From NCBI RefSeq assembly GCF_001634885.1, contig NZ_LWEX01000035.1, forward strand, positions 1 through 34,507: a stretch of DNA of 34,507 bases. The letters run 5' to 3'. Below the pieces are notes generated by a model. It was given only the letters and a program-made list of their open reading frames with translations, made no database searches and was not told the origin of the DNA. Positions 27,122-34,391 of this stretch are shown piece by piece (the first letter of the stretch is position 1; every line of letters begins with the position of its first letter). The DNA is from Sulfitobacter sp. HI0040 (GTDB lineage Bacteria > Pseudomonadota > Alphaproteobacteria > Rhodobacterales > Rhodobacteraceae). The translations under genes were made by a program, and so were the position numbers.

Positions 27122-27140
27122 GCGGGCCAAGCCCGCTTTT
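27122..27140 (-). other. Palindromic hairpin in the sat-cysC leader
   Basis: GCGGGC (27122-27127), CAA, GCCCGC (27131-27136) then TTTT on the plus strand. It lies 25 bases upstream of the sat-cysC ATG and would fold in its 5' leader. The T-tract is on the plus strand, where there is no gene to terminate, so I do not call it a terminator. Confidence 0.4.
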
Positions 27141-27225
27141 GTGGCGCAATAGCGCCCGGGACGCTCCAAAGTCCACCCGGTGGGGTGCGAACCTCTGCGG
27201 AAAGGACCGGAATATCACAGAATTC

Positions 27226-27256
27226 GGCCCCGGCGGCACGTTGGTCCGTCGGGGCC
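27226..27256 (-). terminator. Candidate terminator downstream of trxB
   Basis: GGCCCCGGCGG (27226-27236) can pair with CCGTCGGGGCC (27246-27256), 11 bp with one G-T wobble and a 9-base loop. On the minus strand it falls 40 bases after the trxB stop. It has no U-tract, so termination would be weak or Rho-assisted. Confidence 0.4.
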
Positions 27257-27296
27257 GGTCACACAGGAACTTCGTCTTTCTCCGCCCGGGCGAAGG

Positions 27297-28301
27297 TCAG
27301 ACGCTTTCCTTCACCTCGGCGCCGTATCCGAGCGGAAGTGACGTATCCTTGCCGGAATCGTCGCCTACTTCGGCAAGGAACCGTTCGGCCTCCAGCGCGG
27401 CCATGCAGCCCATCCCGGCACTTGTCACTGCCTGGCGGTATTTATGGTCCGTCAGATCGCCCGCGGCGAAGACGCCGGGGATGGAGGTTTCGGTGCTGTC
27501 GGGTTTCGTGACGACATAGCCGCCCATGTGCGTTTCCAGCGTGTCCTTGACCAACTCGTTGGCGGGCGCATGACCGATGGCAACGAAGACGCCCTTACAG
27601 GGGATGTCGGTGATTTCGCCGGTCTTGGTATGTTTGACCTTCACCCCCTCGACCCCCGGCGGGTTCTGGGAGCCATAGACCTCGTCCAACTCATGGAACC
27701 ACAGCGGTTCGATCTTGGGGTTCTTCATCAGCCGATCGATCAGGATCTTTTCCGCCCGAAGCTCATCCCGGCGGTGGATCAGCGTGACTTTGGAAGCGAA
27801 ATTCGTCAAAAACAGCGCTTCTTCCACGGCGGTATTGCCGCCGCCGATCACCACGATCTCCTGCCCGCGGTAGAAAAAGCCATCGCAGGTGGCGCAGGCC
27901 GACACGCCGAAGCCCTTGAATTTCTCTTCCGATTCCAGCCCCAGCCACTTGGCCCGTGCCCCGGTGGCGAGGATCACGGCATCGGCCATATAGGTGGTGC
28001 CGCTGTCGCCCTTGGCGTGGAAGGGCCGGGAGGACAGGTCGAGATCGGTGATGATATCCCCGATAATCTCGGTGCCCATGGCCTTGGCGTGGGCCTCCAT
28101 GCGGACCATCAGGTCGGGGCCCTGAACCTCGGTGTCGCCGGGCCAGTTTTCGACCTCCGTCGTGGTGGTCAACTGGCCACCCGGTTCGATCCCCTGCACG
28201 AGGATGGGTTCCAGCATGGCGCGGCTCGCGTAGACGCCGGCGGTGTAGCCCGCGGGGCCGGAGCCGATGATCAGTACCTTGGTCTTGCGTGTCTCGGTCA
28301 T
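27297..28301 (-). CDS. trxB: Thioredoxin reductase (NADPH, FAD)
   Basis: Low-molecular-weight thioredoxin reductase, 334 residues, with two Rossmann domains. FAD-binding GSGPAG (13-18), the redox-active disulfide C-A-T-C (Cys136 and Cys139), NADPH-binding GGGNTA (153-158), and [31 protein letters not shown] are present. It reduces thioredoxin, the electron donor for PAPS reductase among others, which suits its neighbour sat-cysC, though no common transcript is evident. The start at 28301 fits the family's N-terminus ([15 protein letters not shown]). A start 7 codons upstream is disfavoured because the candidate promoter (28335-28363) would give a leader of only about 6 bases. It is divergent from the Lrp-type regulator. 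Confidence 0.98.
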   Translation of the reverse strand: MTETRKTKVLIIGSGPAGYTAGVYASRAMLEPILVQGIEPGGQLTTTTEVENWPGDTEVQGPDLMVRMEAHAKAMGTEIIGDIITDLDLSSRPFHAKGDSGTTYMADAVILATGARAKWLGLESEEKFKGFGVSACATCDGFFYRGQEIVVIGGGNTAVEEALFLTNFASKVTLIHRRDELRAEKILIDRLMKNPKIEPLWFHELDEVYGSQNPPGVEGVKVKHTKTGEITDIPCKGVFVAIGHAPANELVKDTLETHMGGYVVTKPDSTETSIPGVFAAGDLTDHKYRQAVTSAGMGCMAALEAERFLAEVGDDSGKDTSLPLGYGAEVKESV

Positions 28302-28334
28302 TCGAGCCCCCGGTGAAAACATGACGTTCCGCTC

Positions 28335-28363
28335 GATATAGCCGCGCGTCTCGCCGCGTTAAA
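28335..28363 (-). promoter_or_regulatory. Candidate trxB promoter
   Basis: On the minus strand TTTAAC (28363-28358) and TATATC (28340-28335) are separated by 17 bases, with a predicted leader of about 27 bases to the trxB start at 28301. Confidence 0.45.
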
Positions 28364-28432
28364 CCCCCGGCGGGAGGGCCGCGGCAGGACGCGGAGGGGG
28401 CGGAAAGATTCTTGCGCCCCTGCGAAACAATA

Positions 28433-28460
28433 TTGCGCGTGACGCGGGCGGTGCTATATG
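28433..28460 (+). promoter_or_regulatory. Candidate promoter of the Lrp-type regulator gene
   Basis: TTGCGC (28433-28438) and TATATG (28455-28460) are separated by 16 bases, 24 bases upstream of the ATG at 28484. The 73 bases between it and the trxB promoter are GC-rich and may hold the regulator's own site, but no clear operator is visible. Confidence 0.5.
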
Positions 28461-28483
28461 AAACGGCAAAAGTAGGGGGCGAA

Positions 28484-28984
28484 ATGGCGGGCACACGGCT
28501 TGATCCCATAGACCGGAAAATACTTGCGGAACTGCAGGCGGACGGGCGTATGACGAACGTCGAACTGGCAAAGCGGGTGGGCATTTCCGCGCCGCCCTGC
28601 CTGCGCCGGGTGCGCACCCTGGAAGAAATGGGCTTCATCAAGGGGTATCACGCGGACGTTGACGCGCGCGAACTGGGGTTCGAGGTGCAGGTCTATGCCA
28701 TGGTCGGTTTGGCCAGTCAGGCTGAAACGGACCTCAGCGCGTTCGAGCGGAAGTGCCAGGAATGGCCGCTGGTGCGGGAGTGCCACATGCTCAACGGTGA
28801 GGTGGATTTCATCCTGAAATGCGTGGCGCCGGACCTCAGCTCTTTCCAGAGCTTCCTGACGGGTCAGTTGCTCACCACCCCCAATGTCGAAAGCGTCAAG
28901 ACGAGCCTCGTGATCCGTGGGGCCAAGGACGAGCCGGGCGTTCCCTTCGACGTGCTTGAGGATCGTTTGAAAACCTCCGCCTGA
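28484..28984 (+). CDS. Lrp/AsnC family transcriptional regulator
   Basis: A 166-residue Lrp/AsnC regulator. N-terminal helix-turn-helix: LDPIDRKILAELQADGRMTNVELAKRVGISAPPCLRRVRTLEEMGFIKGYHADVD, the standard pattern. The C-terminal RAM domain (VQVYAMVGLASQ...LVRECHMLNGEVDFILKCVAPDLSSFQSFL...VESVKTSLVIRG) should bind an amino acid or similar effector and make octamers. The signal is unknown. ATG at 28484 has GGGGG 3 bases upstream; an in-frame start 24 codons upstream overlaps the promoter. It is divergent from trxB, so autoregulation or trxB control is plausible but unproven. It converges with the Hint-domain gene, with 18 bases between. Confidence 0.94.
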   Translation: MAGTRLDPIDRKILAELQADGRMTNVELAKRVGISAPPCLRRVRTLEEMGFIKGYHADVDARELGFEVQVYAMVGLASQAETDLSAFERKCQEWPLVRECHMLNGEVDFILKCVAPDLSSFQSFLTGQLLTTPNVESVKTSLVIRGAKDEPGVPFDVLEDRLKTSA

Positions 28985-29002
28985 CGTCAGCGCGCGGTTT
29001 CC

Positions 29003-29713
29003 TCAGCCCGCCTGCGTTTCCGGGGCGCGGGCATGGGCCAGTGGCCCGAAATCACCTATCTCGCTGATCTGCGGGAACATGGACAGGAACCGGTCCCGCA
29101 GGTCGCGCGGCAGATCGCGCAGCGCCGTCGTGCCGGGATGAAAGGATTCCACCGCCAGCCCGGCCGCATGGAATGTCGCATGCCGCTCAAGGCACAGATG
29201 AAACAGGCGCACCGGCGTGGGCGGGGTGACCTCGATCACGTTCACCCCATCGACGAACCGCCGCGCGGGGGTGAGCATGGGACCCCCGTTGCTGTCGCCG
29301 CGCAGATCATGCGGGGTCTTTAGGATACGCGCACCCGGCCCGAGCGTCAGGAAGGCATTCGGGCGTTCTTGACCGAAGCTGTCCGGCATGACCCGGATGA
29401 GCGGGACGCGCTTGCCCGTATCGGCGGGAACGAATGTGCTGGACCCGATCCAGATCACCTTCACCGCATCGCCTTCCGTGGTGCGGAGCATTTCGCCCGG
29501 CTGAAGGTCTTCGATCGCCACTTCGCCGTTCACGGTACGAATGGCCGTGCCCCGGGCGAAGGCGTTGAAGGCCGATTCGAAAAGGGGCAGGGCGGGGGCC
29601 GTGTTCTGACCGATGAGCAACGAACCGTCCGACCGAAATGCGGCGGTCTCATAGCTGCGATGGGCCTCCGGGCCGCCCAAGAGGGGGGTAGGGTCCATGC
29701 CGGACGCGGTCAT
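29003..29713 (-). CDS. Hint-domain (Hedgehog/intein) protein without the N-terminal cysteine
   Basis: A 236-residue protein with a Hint_2-like domain, as is common in Rhodobacterales surface or secreted proteins. The recognisable part is AFARGTAIRTVNGEVAIEDLQPGEMLRTTEGDAVKVIWIGSSTFVP, then FLTLGPGARILKTPHDLRGDS, LTPARRFVDGVNVIEVTPPTPVRLFHLCLERHATFHAAGLAVESFHPG. The family normally has a Cys just before 'F-x-x-G-T', which is the splicing/cleavage nucleophile. Here the position is Ala, so self-cleavage by the usual route is not expected. The function is unknown. ATG at 29713 follows AGAGGA at 6 bases; two starts upstream give a poor match to a ribosome binding site. There is no intein extein or obvious signal peptide. 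Confidence 0.75.
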   Translation of the reverse strand: MTASGMDPTPLLGGPEAHRSYETAAFRSDGSLLIGQNTAPALPLFESAFNAFARGTAIRTVNGEVAIEDLQPGEMLRTTEGDAVKVIWIGSSTFVPADTGKRVPLIRVMPDSFGQERPNAFLTLGPGARILKTPHDLRGDSNGGPMLTPARRFVDGVNVIEVTPPTPVRLFHLCLERHATFHAAGLAVESFHPGTTALRDLPRDLRDRFLSMFPQISEIGDFGPLAHARAPETQAG

Positions 29714-30019
29714 AATGAATCCTCTCGGCGTGGCGGTCGGCTTGCTGGTGGGGCGGGGTCCTGTGGCAGTCAAGGGCATCGGTTTTCGCATTCCCGGCCG
29801 GGCAGGTCCCGTTCCGTGCCGGCCCCCACCGACAGCAGCGAAATCGAACGATGCCCAGCCTTATCTGGTTATCGAATGGCCTCAAATCGCCACGTTTCCG
29901 CCAAATTGTCAAAGATTCTGCCACATTTGGCCCCGTGGCGGGGGCAATAGACCGCTTATAGCGACCTCTGTTTCCGCGCAGGGCGGATCTGCGGCCTTAT
30001 TTCAGCCCACTACGCAACG
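29714..30019. other. Intergenic region between the Hint gene and the small basic protein gene
   Basis: About 300 bases with no credible gene. The open frames on either strand lack ribosome binding sites and conserved composition. The region should hold the promoter of the Hint gene. A minus-strand TTGACA (29912-29907) is present, but the -10 at 17 bases (CGATTT) is poor, so no promoter is called. Confidence 0.5.
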
Positions 30020-30054
30020 AAAAACCCCCCGCACGCGAATCGCGCCGGGGGGTT
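30020..30054 (-). terminator. Rho-independent terminator of the 49-residue protein gene
   Basis: On the minus strand AACCCCCCG (30054-30046) pairs with CGGGGGGTT (30031-30023), with an inner CGCG/CGCG stem and AAT-type loop. It is followed by TTTTT ending at 30020. It starts 48 bases after the stop codon at 30102. Confidence 0.85.
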
Positions 30055-30101
30055 CCAGTGGGCCGCCGGGGAGTAGGGCGGCAAGGAGTGAGGTTGACCG
30101 G

Positions 30102-30251
30102 TCAGGCAGTCTTGGCGCTTTTCACGGCGGCTTCGGCGGCGCGCTTGGCGATGAACGCAGCGCGGCGGCTGCCACGGGCCCAGGGCATTACGGTGTCGTT
30201 CTTGGCCGCTGTTTCGACAATGCCCTTGATGAAGCGTGTGTTCGTTTTCAT
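30102..30251 (-). CDS. Small basic protein, 49 residues
   Basis: Translation gives a 49-residue protein beginning MKTNTRFIKGIVETAAKND and containing TVMPWARGSRRAAFIAKRAA near the middle. It has about 11 Lys/Arg and 3 acidic residues, so it is strongly basic, and it has no signal or membrane segment. AGAGGA lies 7 bases before the ATG. It ends with a strong intrinsic terminator, which supports a real transcription unit. I recall similar small 'MKTNTRFIK...' proteins in other Rhodobacterales, annotated as hypothetical; the recollection is not verified here. The charge pattern suggests nucleic acid or ribosome contact, but no function can be assigned. Confidence 0.75.
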   Translation of the reverse strand: MKTNTRFIKGIVETAAKNDTVMPWARGSRRAAFIAKRAAEAAVKSAKTA

Positions 30252-30544
30252 TTCCTGTTCCTCTGTCCGGTGTCCGCTGGTCTCTGCCTGCTCTCAAGGA
30301 TCAATATGCAAAGTCATTCCGGCCAGTTTTGGGCATCGGGGCGAAAACTTCGTAAATTTTCCCGGTCCCGGAGGAGGCAGTGGGGCCTTTTTGCCCAAAT
30401 CCAGTCAAGTTATTGATATTTCAAGAATAGCTTTGGGGTAACGGGACCAATCCAGCCGCCTGATGGGCATTGTTTCCGCTCTGACGATGCAAAATGAGGC
30501 GCGACCGGGGCAGGGGAGGCCAGATTCCGGCCCTCTTTGACAGT

Positions 30545-31300
30545 TCAGAGCGCGATTGCCGCGATCAGTCGTCCATAATCCGCTTCCTTGGCGTGGGTCG
30601 TTCTGCGGTAGGAATAGAATCGGGCCGGATCGGAATATGTGCAGTGCCGCGTCCACTCGGCCTGCGCCACCCCCGCTTCGCGCAGCCTGTGCAGCCCGAA
30701 GGCGGGCAGATCGAAAAGATACCTGTCCCCCTCTCCTTGGGCGAAGAAGCGGGCATGGGCAGGATCGAAATCCAGAAACGTCTCGGCGAACTCCGGTCCC
30801 ACCTCATAGGCGCGCTGGCTGATCGACGGCCCGATGACGGCCCGGATGCACGAACGGGTCGCGCCAAGGTCGACCATCGCGTCGATCGTGGCGTCAAGCA
30901 CCCCGTCGAGCGCCCCGCGCCAGCCCGCGTGGGCCGCGCCGATGACGCCCTCTTCCGGGCAGGCGAAAAGCACCGGCTGGCAGTCGGCGGTCAGCACGGC
31001 GAGCGCGATGCCGGGGGTCCGGGTCACCAGCGCATCGGCACGCGGCCGCTTGGCAAGCGGTTCGGTCACCGTCACCACATCGGCGGAGTGGATCTGGTGG
31101 ACCCCCTGCAAATGCGACAGCGGCACGCCCATGGCCTGCGCCACCCGGGCGCGGTTGATCTCCACGATCTCGGTCTGATCGGAACTGCCGGTGCCACAGT
31201 TCAGCCCCGAGAATACACCCGAAGACGCACCGCCCCGGCGCGTGAAAAATCCGTGGCGCAGTGGCGCGAGCAGATCGGAGGTGAGGATTTCGAGGGTCAT
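30545..31300 (-). CDS. pgeF: PgeF/YfiH family peptidoglycan editing factor (laccase-domain)
   Basis: A 251-residue Cu/Zn-binding oxidoreductase-fold protein of the YfiH family. Metal ligands align with E. coli YfiH: His71 in HQIHSADV, Cys107 in LTADCQPV and His124 in GAAHAGWRGAL. The C-terminus has SYRR, close to the usual 'S.RR.....GR'. Related proteins have been called laccases and, more recently, purine nucleoside phosphorylases, and in E. coli YfiH removes wrongly incorporated residues from peptidoglycan precursors. Its ATG overlaps the midA stop (31297-31300), so it is the last gene of a lgt-midA-pgeF unit. Confidence 0.93.
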   Translation of the reverse strand: MTLEILTSDLLAPLRHGFFTRRGGASSGVFSGLNCGTGSSDQTEIVEINRARVAQAMGVPLSHLQGVHQIHSADVVTVTEPLAKRPRADALVTRTPGIALAVLTADCQPVLFACPEEGVIGAAHAGWRGALDGVLDATIDAMVDLGATRSCIRAVIGPSISQRAYEVGPEFAETFLDFDPAHARFFAQGEGDRYLFDLPAFGLHRLREAGVAQAEWTRHCTYSDPARFYSYRRTTHAKEADYGRLIAAIAL

Positions 31301-32367
31301 GGCTCCAATCCCGGAGGGGGGGCAGCGGCCTTGGGGTAAAGACCTGCGATCTTGAACAGGTTTCCCATTTCTTCTGGGTGCGTCAACCGTCGATGTGCCG
31401 CGACATGCGCGGAAAGGCTCGCGGCGTCCATTCCTGCGGCAAGCCGCTCTGCCCGGGCCGTGATGCCGAGCCGTTCAAGAAACACGCCCTGGGGTGTCAC
31501 ACGGGTCAGGGCGCTGTGCTCTACCGCCTGCGCCAAAGCCTCGAAATCGACATGCGCGGTGAGGTCCGCCGCCCCCGGCGCATCGAGCGGATCGACATGG
31601 GCGTGGTCCTGCAGGGCCTGCAGCGTGTCGCCCAGCGAATGCCAGTCGCCGTAATCTATGATCAGCGAGGCCCCGCCTTGCGCGGCGATCACGCTGTCCA
31701 TCTTCGCGACAATGGGGGCAAGGGCAGGGGCGTATTCCACCACGTCGCCGTCGCTCGTTTCCGCCTCCCATTGGCGAAGCGCGGGCTGCGGGGCCGCTGG
31801 CCCCAGACCGAAGGACAGGCGGCCCTCCTTCAGGCCCACCTGACGTTCACGCCAATGCGCCCCCTGCCGGACGAATTGCCGGATCGGCAGTGCGTCGAAA
31901 AATTCATTGGCGATAACGAAAAGCGGCAGGTCCGCTGGCGGCTCGAACGTCGCGCTCCAGCGCAGGCGTGTCTCATGCGCGGCCAGCGTCTCTTTCTGCC
32001 GGGCCTGCATGGCCGGGGATGCTTCGATCAGCAGGACTTCAGCCGCCTCGACAAAGGCGGGCAGGGCCGCCCCCGCGGCGCGCAGCGCGTCGGCCATCAG
32101 GGTGCCGCGCCCCGGCCCCAGTTCGGCCAGCGTGAACCGCTCCGGCGCGCCCTGCGCCTGCCACGTCTGTGCAAGGCAGAGGCCCAGCAGTTCGCCGAAC
32201 ATCTGGCTGATTTCCGGAGCGGTGGTAAAATCGCCCTCCGCCCCAAAAGGATCACGAGTGGTATAATAGCCCATCGTCGGATGCATCAGGCAAAGCGCCA
32301 TATAGGCATCGAGCCGCATCGGACCCTCGCGCGCGATCAGGTCCGCGATGTGATCCCGCAGGCTCAT
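31297..32367 (-). CDS. SAM-dependent methyltransferase, MidA/NDUFAF7 family
   Basis: A 356-residue methyltransferase of the DUF185 family (PF02636). In mitochondria NDUFAF7 methylates an arginine of NDUFS2 for complex I assembly; the bacterial substrate is not certain. Family hallmarks: [31 protein letters not shown], the SAM-binding [16 protein letters not shown] (81-96), [13 protein letters not shown], and the C-terminal [14 protein letters not shown] ending. The start overlaps the lgt stop as ATGA (32364-32367) and its own stop overlaps the pgeF start as ATGA. It is therefore tightly coupled in a lgt-midA-pgeF operon. Confidence 0.94.
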   Translation of the reverse strand: MSLRDHIADLIAREGPMRLDAYMALCLMHPTMGYYTTRDPFGAEGDFTTAPEISQMFGELLGLCLAQTWQAQGAPERFTLAELGPGRGTLMADALRAAGAALPAFVEAAEVLLIEASPAMQARQKETLAAHETRLRWSATFEPPADLPLFVIANEFFDALPIRQFVRQGAHWRERQVGLKEGRLSFGLGPAAPQPALRQWEAETSDGDVVEYAPALAPIVAKMDSVIAAQGGASLIIDYGDWHSLGDTLQALQDHAHVDPLDAPGAADLTAHVDFEALAQAVEHSALTRVTPQGVFLERLGITARAERLAAGMDAASLSAHVAAHRRLTHPEEMGNLFKIAGLYPKAAAPPPGLEP

Positions 32368-33248
32368 CCCCGCCGGCGGGCACGCACGATAAGATAGAGG
32401 CCGACAAGAATCATCGGCAGGCTGAGGATCTGGCCCATGGTCAGCCCGTAGCCGCCCACATGCCAGGCAAGGCCCAGCGGATTACCGGCAGAGACGAACT
32501 GCGCATCGGGCTGGCGGACGAATTCCACCAGGAACCGGGCCAGCCCATATCCCGCAAGGAACGTACCGCCGATCAGCCCTTCGTATTTCAGCGCCCCCCG
32601 GCGCCATGCCATCCAGAGCAAGAGACCGCCCAGCAGCAGCCCTTCGAGCAGCGCCTCGTAAAGCTGGGAAGGATGCCGCGCGCAGATGCCGGCGACGTCA
32701 GGGCAGAACTGTGCCGCTTCGCCGGGAAAGGCCACGCCCCACGGCAGATCGGTCGGACGGCCCCAAAGCTCGGCGTTGATGAAATTGGCCAGCCGACCGA
32801 GGAACAGACCGGGCGCGAGGCCAAGGCAGACCAGATCGCCGGTCGAGATGACCTTGATGTTATGGCGCAGCGTATAGAACAGCCCCGCAAGGATCACCCC
32901 CAGCGCACCGCCGTGAAAGGACATGCCGCCTTCCCAGACCTGTATGATCTGGGCGGGATTGTTGAGGAAATGCAGCGGCTGGTAGAACAGGACATATCCA
33001 AGCCGCCCCCCGATGATCACCCCGAGGATCAGCCAGAACAGCATGTCCTCGGCCTTGGCCGGCGTCATCACCGGCGTATCGTTTTTCCACAGGCGCGGCG
33101 CCTTCAGCGTCTGCACACAGAGCCGCCAGCCGATCAGGATGCCGACGATATAAGCAAGCGCATACCAGCGCAGGGCCAGATGGAATCCGAAGACATCGAT
33201 GGCAAAGGCTTCGGGCGAAATGTCGGGGAAGGGGAGCATTGCGATCAT
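32364..33248 (-). CDS. lgt: Prolipoprotein diacylglyceryl transferase
   Basis: Inner-membrane enzyme (294 residues) that transfers diacylglycerol from phosphatidylglycerol to the lipobox cysteine of prolipoproteins. [16 protein letters not shown] in the first helices, HGG in [12 protein letters not shown] (His112), [22 protein letters not shown] (151-172) and [12 protein letters not shown] (192-203) are all diagnostic. Six or seven hydrophobic segments are visible. The start is taken as ATG at 33248; a second ATG at 33239 is also possible. A longer frame extends back over the ubiK gene and was rejected. It heads the lgt-midA-pgeF unit. Confidence 0.97.
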   Translation of the reverse strand: MIAMLPFPDISPEAFAIDVFGFHLALRWYALAYIVGILIGWRLCVQTLKAPRLWKNDTPVMTPAKAEDMLFWLILGVIIGGRLGYVLFYQPLHFLNNPAQIIQVWEGGMSFHGGALGVILAGLFYTLRHNIKVISTGDLVCLGLAPGLFLGRLANFINAELWGRPTDLPWGVAFPGEAAQFCPDVAGICARHPSQLYEALLEGLLLGGLLLWMAWRRGALKYEGLIGGTFLAGYGLARFLVEFVRQPDAQFVSAGNPLGLAWHVGGYGLTMGQILSLPMILVGLYLIVRARRRG

Positions 33249-33284
33249 GGCGGTGATTGACCCCGCGCCGGGGCGGAAGTCAAC

Positions 33285-33312
33285 CTTGCACAGCGCCCCA
33301 CAGGCCCCATAT
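33285..33312 (+). promoter_or_regulatory. Candidate RpoH-like promoter of ubiK
   Basis: CTTGCA (33285-33290) and CCCCATAT (33305-33312) are separated by 14 bases. The same -35 and -10 sequence elements lie upstream of hsp20. A housekeeping reading (TTGCAC with TATACG 18 bases later) is equally possible here. Confidence 0.45.
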
Positions 33313-33341
33313 ACGTAACGAATTGTACGGTGGAGACGACG

Positions 33342-33602
33342 ATGCAGACGCGCAATAAGCTTTTCGACGACCTGTCCCAGATGATGACCAACGCCATGGG
33401 CGTGGCGCAGGGCGCGAAGGATGAGGCCGACAACGCCTTCAAGAGCATGCTGGATCGCTGGCTGTCCGATCGCGACTTCGTCACGCGGGAAGAATTCGAC
33501 GCGGTGCGCGCCATGGCCCAGAAAGCGCGTGAAGAGAATAACGCGCTCAAGGCGCGGCTTGACGCGCTCGAGAAATCCGGCAAGGGCGACGCGAAGGGTT
33601 AA
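33342..33602 (+). CDS. UbiK-like accessory factor (BMFP/YqiC family)
   Basis: An 86-residue protein resembling the BMFP domain group: [78 protein letters not shown]. The N-terminal amphipathic helix and C-terminal coiled coil (REEFD...LKARLDALE) are those of UbiK/YqiC, which in E. coli helps aerobic ubiquinone synthesis and forms trimers. ATG at 33342 is preceded by GGAG at 6 bases; a GTG four codons earlier is possible. It is divergent from lgt. The family assignment is by pattern and the ubiquinone role is taken from E. coli. Confidence 0.87.
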   Translation: MQTRNKLFDDLSQMMTNAMGVAQGAKDEADNAFKSMLDRWLSDRDFVTREEFDAVRAMAQKAREENNALKARLDALEKSGKGDAKG

Positions 33603-33687
33603 CCCTTTGCCGCCCAATTCCCGGGCACTGGCCCGAAAGCCTATCCCGTATGTTGTGGTCGTGACGATTCCGTCCACAGCTTATTGC

Positions 33688-33718
33688 GGTTATCCCCCAA
33701 CATTCGTGGTTATCCCCA
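33688..33718 (+). repeat. Two direct repeats resembling DnaA boxes upstream of the ybjN-like gene
   Basis: GGTTATCCCC occurs at 33688-33697 and 33708-33717, exactly 20 bases apart. The second gives TTATCCCCA, one mismatch from the DnaA box TTATCCACA; the first gives TTATCCCCC. A TCCACAG lies just upstream at 33673-33679. An operator or DnaA-binding role is possible. Confidence 0.35.
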
Positions 33719-33764
33719 GAAAAAGGGTTGCCAGAACCCTACTTTTACCCCCACCATATCTTGT

Positions 33765-33790
33765 AGGGCATGTGCACGGTCACACGCCCT
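33765..33790 (+). other. Hairpin upstream of the ybjN-like gene
   Basis: AGGGCATGTG (33765-33774) can pair with CACACGCCCT (33781-33790), 9 of 10 positions, loop CACGGT. There is no T-tract. It may be a leader structure of the next gene or a weak terminator of ubiK. Confidence 0.3.
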
Positions 33791-33860
33791 GTAGCAAAAG
33801 CACCTAGCGATGGGGGCGGCTGACAGCTCCTACGCTGGTCGAATATATAGAGGTGACGAA

Positions 33861-34361
33861 ATGGCCCTGTCCGAGCAGTACCTTGAAGAAGACATCCACC
33901 CCATCGATATCGTCGAAAATATCGCGGCCCATCATGAATGGGACTTCGACCGTATTTCCGACGAACAGATCGCCATGGCGGTCGAGGGGCAATGGCGTAC
34001 CTATTCGATCACCCTTGCGTGGTCCGCCTATGATGAAACCCTGCGGCTGATCTGCACCTTCGAAATGGAACCGCCCACCGAAAAGCTGCCCGCCCTCTAT
34101 GCCTTGCTCAACGAGATGAACGATCAATGCTGGGCCGGCAGCTATACTTTCTGGTCCGAACAGCAACTCATGGTCTACCGCTACGGGCTCGTCCTCAGCG
34201 GCGGGCAGATCGCCTCGCCCGAGCAGATCGACACGATGATCGGTGCCGCCGTCGTCAGTGCCGAGCGCTATTACCCCGCGCTGCAACTGCTGGTCTGGGG
34301 GGATCGCACCCCCCGCGAAGCGTTGCAGGTTGCCATTGCAGAGGCCTACGGGCGGGCGTAA
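33861..34361 (+). CDS. YbjN domain protein
   Basis: A 166-residue protein of the YbjN group, a type III secretion chaperone-like fold. HPIDIVENIAAHHEWDFDRISDEQIAMAVEGQWRTYSITLAWSAYDETLRLICTFEMEPPTEKLPALYALLNEMNDQCWAGSYTFWSEQQLMVYRYGLVLSGGQIASPEQIDTMIGAAVVSAERYYPALQLL matches the family's layout, with the typical 'lN.iN....G.f....e...v.yR..l'. The molecular role is not established. ATG at 33861 follows GAGGTGAC; an in-frame start at 33810 lacks one. It is upstream of proC by 30 bases on the same strand, a frequent arrangement in Rhodobacterales, so the two may be co-transcribed. The promoter is not clear. Confidence 0.88.
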   Translation: MALSEQYLEEDIHPIDIVENIAAHHEWDFDRISDEQIAMAVEGQWRTYSITLAWSAYDETLRLICTFEMEPPTEKLPALYALLNEMNDQCWAGSYTFWSEQQLMVYRYGLVLSGGQIASPEQIDTMIGAAVVSAERYYPALQLLVWGDRTPREALQVAIAEAYGRA

Positions 34362-34391
34362 CACTGCCCCGGTCAAACCGGGGGAGGTACC

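Noticed and set aside
27122..27140. Hairpin followed by TTTT on the plus strand as a terminator
   Set aside because: There is no plus-strand gene for it to end; it is more likely a leader structure of sat-cysC.
25424..27511. A 695-codon plus-strand open frame over sat-cysC
   Set aside because: Antisense to the Sat-CysC fusion, whose motifs are intact on the minus strand.
30010..30441. Open frames of 95 and 127 codons around the small basic protein gene
   Set aside because: They lack ribosome binding sites and overlap the 49-codon frame and its terminator, which have better evidence.
30252..30544. Possible promoter or regulatory RNA in the gap between the 49-residue gene and pgeF
   Set aside because: Several TTGAC-like and AT-rich patches are present, but none has a partner hexamer at a sensible spacing.
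33594..33607. Perfect 14-base palindrome AAGGGTT/AACCCTT at the ubiK stop
   Set aside because: It has no loop, so it cannot make a good RNA hairpin, and no T-tract; it may be chance.
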